Source of the DNA: Metarhizium brunneum
Lineage: Eukaryota; Ascomycota; Sordariomycetes; Hypocreales; Clavicipitaceae
Assembly (NCBI RefSeq): GCF_013426205.1
Contig: NC_089424.1
Location: 3,782,001 to 3,846,000, forward strand
Length of the DNA stretch: 64,000 nt
Direction: 5' to 3'
Shown: positions 58,218-64,000 of the stretch, piece by piece
Position numbering within the stretch: position 1 is the first letter of the stretch
How the letters are laid out: each line of letters opens with the position of its first letter
Position numbers and translations under genes: made by a program
The notes under the pieces: generated by a model
What the model was told of the DNA's origin: nothing
What the model saw: the letters and a program-made list of their open reading frames with translations, nothing else
The model's database searches: none

Positions 58218-58946
58218 TTAGAAAATGGCAAACCGCCACCCCCCGTTGAGACTTGGCCCGTGGTCCACGTTGTTCTCGCACCTTTCCACACTCCCACTTA
58301 TTGAACCAACAGAGTACCCATTCCACGAGCTGCCCGTCGTCGGCGGGGAAAAGGTACACTCCGTGGGAGGGAGATCCGCGCAAGTCATGGAAAAGTTGGT
58401 ATTCCAGGGGAAATAGTCCATAAAGCCAACCTGTGACCCTTGAATCCCCCCCGTGCCTTCAGGCAGAGTCCACGTGCCAATGTGGAACGCCGTGCCGTTC
58501 TTGTAATTCACCGCTTTTCCGGCCCAAGTCGTCCCGGCCGTATTTGTCATGATTAAATCCCATGTATCCGCGTGCGAGCCGGAAAAGTCATGAGCACAGC
58601 TGACACCTGGCCCGTCGTCGACGCCCTCGGAGCAGTTGGGATCGGTTGTCGTTGTGCCGTTGATGAAACTCGTAAATACGCCGCGAAGAACAGTCGCTCC
58701 TGATGACGTGTCTTGTCGAGGCTGAAGCCCAGCGTATGCCACCGAGGTCTGGCCGTAGAATTTGACTCGCTGGGCGAAATGGTAGCCGGCGACATGGGGC
58801 GCTCTAGAAAGGTTGATGGGAAACGAAATGTCCCTCAAGCCTCCTGGGGGCACGTAGGATATGTTCCAGGACAGGACGCATAGTGCAGATCTGGAAAAGG
58901 GTAGAGAAGATAGAGCGAGAAGGAGGGGAGAAAGAATGGGCCTCAT
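58218..58946 (-). CDS. Secreted protein of unknown function
   Basis: 242 residues, intronless, from the ATG at 58946 (MRPILSPLLLALSSLPFSRS, a good signal peptide; an ATG eight codons upstream weakens it). The body is rich in aromatic and Gly residues and beta-strand-like: HVAGYHFAQRVKFYGQTSVAYAGLQPR, then FTSFINGTTTTDPNCSEGVD, SCAHDFSGSH, YKNGTAFHIGTWTLPEG, and CADLPPTECTFSPP near the end. The layout (YHFA..., YAGLQP..., GTW) loosely recalls lectin/jelly-roll-like secreted proteins such as the DUF3472 type, but I cannot confirm that. There are six to seven cysteines and several N-glycosylation sites (NIS, NLS, NGT, NFS). Confidence 0.7.
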   Translation of the reverse strand: MRPILSPLLLALSSLPFSRSALCVLSWNISYVPPGGLRDISFPINLSRAPHVAGYHFAQRVKFYGQTSVAYAGLQPRQDTSSGATVLRGVFTSFINGTTTTDPNCSEGVDDGPGVSCAHDFSGSHADTWDLIMTNTAGTTWAGKAVNYKNGTAFHIGTWTLPEGTGGIQGSQVGFMDYFPWNTNFSMTCADLPPTECTFSPPTTGSSWNGYSVGSISGSVERCENNVDHGPSLNGGWRFAIF

Positions 58947-60316
58947 TTTGGTTTGAGCTTTACTCTGCATGTGAATGTTTCCTTGTGACTGGACAGAGAC
59001 GCAGAATTTTGTAGCTCTGGGGGCAATATTTGTAGGTTCGAAATTAGTCTGTAGGTACTTGCCGCCATCGACGGGCTAAATGGTAGCTCCTCGACGTCAA
59101 TAAATCATAGATTAGGTCATAAAAATGTTTAGTTTTAATCTAGACTAGCCAACTAGCCCCAGCCTCTACTCTGTGTCTACAAGCCCATTTCGGTACATAT
59201 GTAATGGTGCGTTTATAATGTCAAAGTTTTAGGCAAGTTGCCGCAAATGGTTTCCTATATATGCAGTTTACGGTACAGATATAGCCTTATGGAAGCGACT
59301 CATTAGGCAAAGCGGGATCAAACAGCCGCAATGTCATAAACACAACGTCCCCATCGAGGTAATGTGATTACTGGAGCTTTTGACGACCAAAAATATGTCT
59401 CAACAAGGCATTTTTGACTCGAAATACCTTATCCACCATGTCATCAAACTGCATTTGGATCTGTCGTGAGAAAAGAAAACGTCAGACCCAGGGTAGCCAA
59501 TGTATCGAGGATTTGTAAATAAACCAACGGAGCATCTTTTGCCGGTACGCTGTTTGTTGACCTATTTCTTGATCCGTTGACCCACGGGTCAAACACAACA
59601 TCTTTCTTGGCAACTAGATTCTCGAGTCCCCCGTAGTTATTTAGCACTTCCAGAGTATACATTACCCTAAGTGGTCAAGGGACCAAGGGGGGAGTTGACC
59701 CCTGACATCTGGAGCTTCATATGACCTGAAAGCATAAAAAGTTGAGTCTTTTGATACAACTCTTGTTCTATAAAGCCTGTGATTCTGGTGGAAAAGACGG
59801 TTCGCCAAGGTCATGCGGTCTCTGCAAATGGTTGTTCGCCATTTGATACAACTTCTACTATGCGACGTCCTGCCTCAGTACAGAGATGTCAGTGCTGGGC
59901 TTTGGACAACGCCCCTTTCATACCCTCGAGGCATCACGATTTGTCCTTTCAAAATACCAGAGTGAAGCACGTATCCGAGTACAAAACCATCTTTGAAAGG
60001 CTCCGAGTCGGTCAAATGCTGCTCCCTAAGACACGTAAGCCGGACCTCAATAAACTTCCCCTACCACGTGTCGTCTTCTAGAGCTCAACAACTCAAGCTG
60101 GGATACGGGCACGGCCATAGAGTCAGTCATTGTACCTTGCACAGCGAACAGCTGCAACGCCGACAAAAAGCTCAATAGTAGCGAAAAGCAAGCAGAAAGC
60201 CTAAAGTGCAGACCCCGGAGCCAGTAATATACAATCTTGAGCAACTGCCCACCATGCAACCAAACGTAAATACAACAACATAAGCCCAGCACCCAAAACG
60301 AAAGCAAGCCCAAGCC
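58947..60316. other. Intergenic region with one unclear frame
   Basis: Mostly featureless. On the minus strand at 59662-59444 a 72-residue frame (MYTLEVLNNYGGLENLVAKK..) has natural-looking composition and continues in another frame after a possible short intron (QIQMQFDDMVDKVF at about 59440). It may be a relic or exon, but it has no start context or family. It is not called as a gene. Confidence 0.3.
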
Positions 60317-62995
60317 TTACGCCAACTCGTAATCCTTTACCGTCGTGCAATGAACCACGGCCTCAAAATATATCCGATTCTCAATAACGCATTTCTCGCC
60401 TGGCCGCACGGGGAACACCCCGTTGGGACCTAACTGTACCACTTTGCCACCCGTTGTGACCTTGAGCTTCCCCGACGCCACAGAGAAAACTTGAATCTTG
60501 CCCTTTTGTACAGGGACATTAAAGATTTGTCCCGGCCGTATCGTGAGGATATTAAAGTCAATATCATGTGATATTGTAATGGGCGTAGACGAAGTGAGAA
60601 AGGCACCAGAGTATGCTATATCTGTAAGCTAGTTAGCCTGTGCGCTGATTATTTATACTCAAAGGGTCCATACTTCGAGAAGCGTCCTCGTTTGTAACTC
60701 GACCAGGTGCAATTTCCCAGTCTTCCATTTCATATTCTGGTGTGCCAAATTGTCCGTGGTGCTTGATGGGTAGTGTCCCGCGTTCCAGCCGTGTACTACT
60801 ATGCTGCTCAGTTGGCGATTTGCTTTGGGGCCGAGCAACCTGATCCTTGTCTGTATGGTTAAGCTGTGTACCAGGCTGCTCAGTTGGCGATTTGCTTTGG
60901 GATCGAGCCGTCTGATCCCTGTCTGTCTGTGGTCGGTTAACCTGTGTGCTAGGCTGCTCGGTTGGCGATTTGCTTTTGGGCCGCGCCGCCTGATCCTTGT
61001 CCATCTGCAGTCGGTTAAGGACACTTTGCCTCACAGGCCGTCGGCTGGGAGTCTGCTCTGTACCCTGTCCAGACGGCATCGGCGAGGATTGTTGTTCTTG
61101 CTGTGGTGCTGGTTGTGATGACCGCAGAGTAGGCACATCGGGTAGTGGGCGTCCCGATGACGTCGGTACTACTTTGTCGCCACTGCCTGCGTTGCTTGGT
61201 TCTGTCCTCAGCTCACATCGATCTGGTGCACTCGTCATGAGGGCCAAATATGCACATCCAACGCATCTGTGGTGGGGAGTGAAGATCCTGACTATCTTCG
61301 GGTCCAACTGTATCGACTTGGGTAACACGATGCATTGTTTCGATAAACATGCGAGGGGCCCTGTAGCTGCGTGACAAGCCGACCGGCCGGAAACTTCATC
61401 CCCAACGACATAAGCTACCGCGCAGGCATATGTTTGAGCAGCCAGATCTGTGTATGTGTGTTTGTCTAAAAACTCCTCGGGCAAATCTCTTTTTCGAGGC
61501 AGCGCGAGCATCCTTGATATATCGCGTCGGTTAGCCGTCCTGAAACCAGAATGAACTGTCGCCATGTATTTGGATACATCCGTTTCAAACTGAGTAGTTT
61601 GATTGTGTTCACGATCCTCTGACATGGCACGTCGTTTCCTATCCTGACCCGCATCCGACTCCTCTAATTGGCGTTTACTCGGCCCAGCACCGTCTTCGCC
61701 AAGACCCCGTTTAAGAGCCGGATGGGTTGCACGGGGAAATGGGACCTGTGCTACAACAATACCTGGCGACCTTCCTGAGGGATTCCTGTAATTACCAAAT
61801 TTCGATATGCTTCCATCTCCATTGTCGTTGAACGTCATATTGCTGTGGGACGAACCAAAATGGCCGGACAGCGCAGCTAGGTTCTTGAACCTGCGCTGGC
61901 ATCCTCTAACAGGGCAGCTAAACGGAAGCTGAGGGTCACTATGCAATTCATACCCAGCTGGGATCAAGACTCCTTTCGTTGGCACCGATTTCCCATTAGG
62001 TTCTAGCCAAGTTAGCGCCGGAATAACATCTTAGAAGTTGCTCAACACGTACGAACATAGACAGTGTATGGCCTGCCATCCGCGGCAATCTCCATTGGCA
62101 CGGGGTATCTTTTGCGCGGCGTAGCTGTACTATGTGCTCCATGTGGCAAAGTCGGTTCAATCTTTTCGTTTGTGAAAGGAAGATGGAGCGATCCCCCCAG
62201 TCCGCTGCTTGGTGTGCTAGAAGTTGCGGCTGGCTTTCTCGAATCCGGCAGGCTGGTAGCGGGAGCAGAGCTGGATGGCGTTTGCCCAGAAACCTGGGGC
62301 GCGGAGGCGTTTTGCATCACGGTTGGTGGAAGCGGAACTGGCGTAGGTGTAGAGGCAGGTCCCGATGCACGAGGCGCTGGAGGTGCACGAGGTGTAGTAG
62401 ATGGGACACCGGCTAGTCGTGGTTGACTGGAAACAGATGCTGGCAACTGACCAGCTGCCGCAACTGTAGGTGGTAGCGGAACAGGCGCTTTGCAGCGTCA
62501 GCAGAGCAAATCCCAACAAGTCTCATGTTTCAAGCTCAACTTACTTTCCTTAAGGCGAGCTATGGCAGGAATGGACGCCAACGAGCTGTCATCAGAATCA
62601 CTACTCTGCGCCCGAGCTGGTTCCAGCGGCTCATGTTTTATATTGCCCCGGGCTTCCATCTTTGGCGCACCAGCAGCTTTATTAAATAATGCGAGGTGTG
62701 GCCGATTCGACAACTCAACTCGGACATGAGTCGCCGTCGCTAATGAACCAGTGCCAGACACACGAGGGAGATCGTCAATCGCCGTCACCGACTCCTCCTC
62801 GTCGTCGGAGCTCGTCGACCAGTGACTCCCGTCGGCGTCCCAGGTTGGATCGGCTTTCTCATCGTCCACAGGACCCAGAGGCAGGTCCATAATGATACCC
62901 GAGTTCATTGGAGATGGCCGCCCGCGCAGAGGGCTTGGGCGGTGGTGCTTGCTGAAAGGGCTTTCAAGACCCAGGGTCCCTGATGAGATGACCAT
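60317..62995 (-). CDS. C2H2 zinc-finger protein with C-terminal cupin-like domain
   Basis: Four exons on the minus strand (62995-62545, 62487-62053, 62002-60674 and 60621-60317) give 839 residues. All introns are GT..AG with CTAAC branches. The N-terminal ~300 residues are low-complexity, acidic then Pro/Ala/Ser-rich. One classical C2H2 finger lies at Cys325-Cys330-His343-His348. Three tandem ~27-residue repeats built on D-x-D-Q-x-ARxxSKSPTEQ occur at about 635-705. The last exon encodes about 100 residues with a cupin-like pattern (PGQIFNVPVQKGKIQVFSVA, GVFPVRPGEKCVIEN), reminiscent of the C-terminal cupin of CENP-C/Mif2. A nuclear, chromatin-linked role is an inference. The pairing of finger and cupin is unusual. 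Confidence 0.75.
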
Positions 62996-63709
62996 GTATC
63001 ATGGTCCACGGTTGAGTTGGTGAATGTGAAGTCGGGGTGAACCCCCCTTCCAGATTCAGTGAAGCCCGTGCTTCTGGTAGCTCAATAGCACAGTAGTAAG
63101 AGCTCTCAACAAGTCGTGCAACGATGAATCCTCTGCTTGCGAAGTCCGAGTGCGTAATTGAGGCTTGAGAACGGGCGGTGCTTTGCAGGGTAAGCAAGTA
63201 GTTGAGTCTAGGGGTGAAATGCGCTCGAGTTGGCTGAGGTTGAAAGTGCGACGCGCGAACGCGGTTGTGGATCCCGCAGTTGGCAGCCCGCCCCGTTGAG
63301 CGGATCTGGGGAAGGTGCGATGCAGAGAGCCTGTTCGCCACCACGGCCAACGACGCAACTTTACGCTCAGCTTGTACAAATGTACACACAGCGGTTCGTT
63401 CGACCCAAGCGCATTCCAGGTGTCCAAGAAATTGGCAATTTTTCTCATCATTTGATTGAAAGACACTGCAAGGCAGTGAATACTCAAATTATCCGTACGT
63501 AATAATGATCATGCGGACGACGACCCGCTGCAAGACCACCTTGCATGCAAATATCATTCACAGCACTCCAACTGGTCATGGTGCAATACTACTACTATCC
63601 CTCCGCAGCGTCGAAATACAAGAAAGAGTACAGTGAATTTTTCTAGTGTAGTACACATCGCTATAGTACAATGCCAGCCCCCGCTGCCCTTCAAATCTCA
63701 GCTTCAATG
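62996..63709. other. Intergenic region
   Basis: About 700 bases between a divergent start on the left and the tail of the gene at the right edge. No gene is supported. Confidence 0.35.
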
Positions 63710-64000
63710 TTATTTGTTCTTCTTAGCAGCCTTCTTGGCCTCTTTCTTGGCCGCCTTCTTGCTGACAGCCTTGACGCTCTTCGTCTCTCCACTCTCCGCC
63801 CGATTTTTCTCCGCCTTCCTCTGGCCCTCGAGCTCCCTCTCCCTCCTCCACCGCCGGTGCCTAAACCACTGCTTCCGCGTCCTGAACCGCTTCGTCCGCA
63901 GCCCCGTCGTCTTGGCCAGCCGTCCGATGCGCCAGTTGTCCTCGCGGTAGCTGTAGTCGGACCGCAGCTTCAGGATCCTGTCCGGCTCCCCGGCCTCGAC
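63710..64000 (-). CDS. Partial gene with Lys/Arg-rich C-terminus
   Basis: The 3' end of a minus-strand reading with stop TAA at 63710-63712, open to the window edge (96 residues visible). It reads LRSDYSYREDNWRIGRLAKT and TGLRTKRFRTRKQWFRHRRW, and ends in a lysine/alanine tail (KKAAKKEAKKAAKKNK). The highly basic composition suits a nuclear or nucleolar RNA- or ribosome-associated protein. The family is not recognised. The start lies outside the window. Confidence 0.6.
   Translation of the reverse strand, partial: VEAGEPDRILKLRSDYSYREDNWRIGRLAKTTGLRTKRFRTRKQWFRHRRWRRERELEGQRKAEKNRAESGETKSVKAVSKKAAKKEAKKAAKKNK

Overview
The window comes from a filamentous ascomycete, most likely a Sordariomycete and plausibly Hypocreales. 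This is inferred from short 50-100 nt introns with GT..AG ends and CTAAC-like branch points, TTAGGG-type motifs, NACHT/ankyrin genes, RIP-like mutation and the fungal secreted-enzyme repertoire. No species can be named from the sequence alone.

Bases 1-20060 form an extremely AT-rich block made of Ty3/gypsy chromovirus copies so heavily C-to-T/G-to-A mutated that almost every codon containing C or G is altered. Gag, reverse transcriptase, integrase and chromodomain can still be recognised in the conceptual reading. The insertion order can be read. An outer gypsy copy (477-20060, its 5' LTR cut by an older-looking gypsy end at 1-476) was hit by three copies of a ~760-800 bp element (A) and two copies of a ~840-865 bp element (B). 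Each of these is flanked by direct repeats of about 13-14 bp. One B copy was then split by a complete inner gypsy element (7967-15841) with two 440-bp LTRs and a 5-bp target duplication. The AT block stops exactly at the LTR end at 20060.

From 20.1 to 64 kb the DNA has normal composition and carries about fifteen genes, mostly intron-containing. They are: a secreted FAD oxidoreductase, mitoribosomal protein mL57, a multi-pass membrane protein, an intron-containing tRNA-Leu, a secreted amidase divergent from an MFS transporter, a secreted subtilase with a duplicated C-terminal domain, a secreted SnoaL/NTF2-like protein, a divergent pair of a conserved hypothetical and a dienelactone-hydrolase-like gene, a large alpha/beta-hydrolase plus CorA fusion, two small secreted proteins (one frameshifted), a C2H2 plus cupin-like protein, and a partial basic-tailed gene at the right edge.

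The 25-33 kb and 42-48 kb stretches are accessory in character. They hold three decayed NLR-type (NACHT/ankyrin) genes, one with a purine-nucleoside-phosphorylase-like N-terminus. They also hold a family of ~190-250 bp solo LTRs with 5-bp target duplications and a TA-flanked 30-bp-TIR miniature element. The theme is a transposon-rich, fast-evolving region mixing secreted enzymes and dead NLR genes with a few housekeeping genes. Introns and starts are conceptual readings from splice consensus and reading-frame continuity and have not been confirmed by transcripts.
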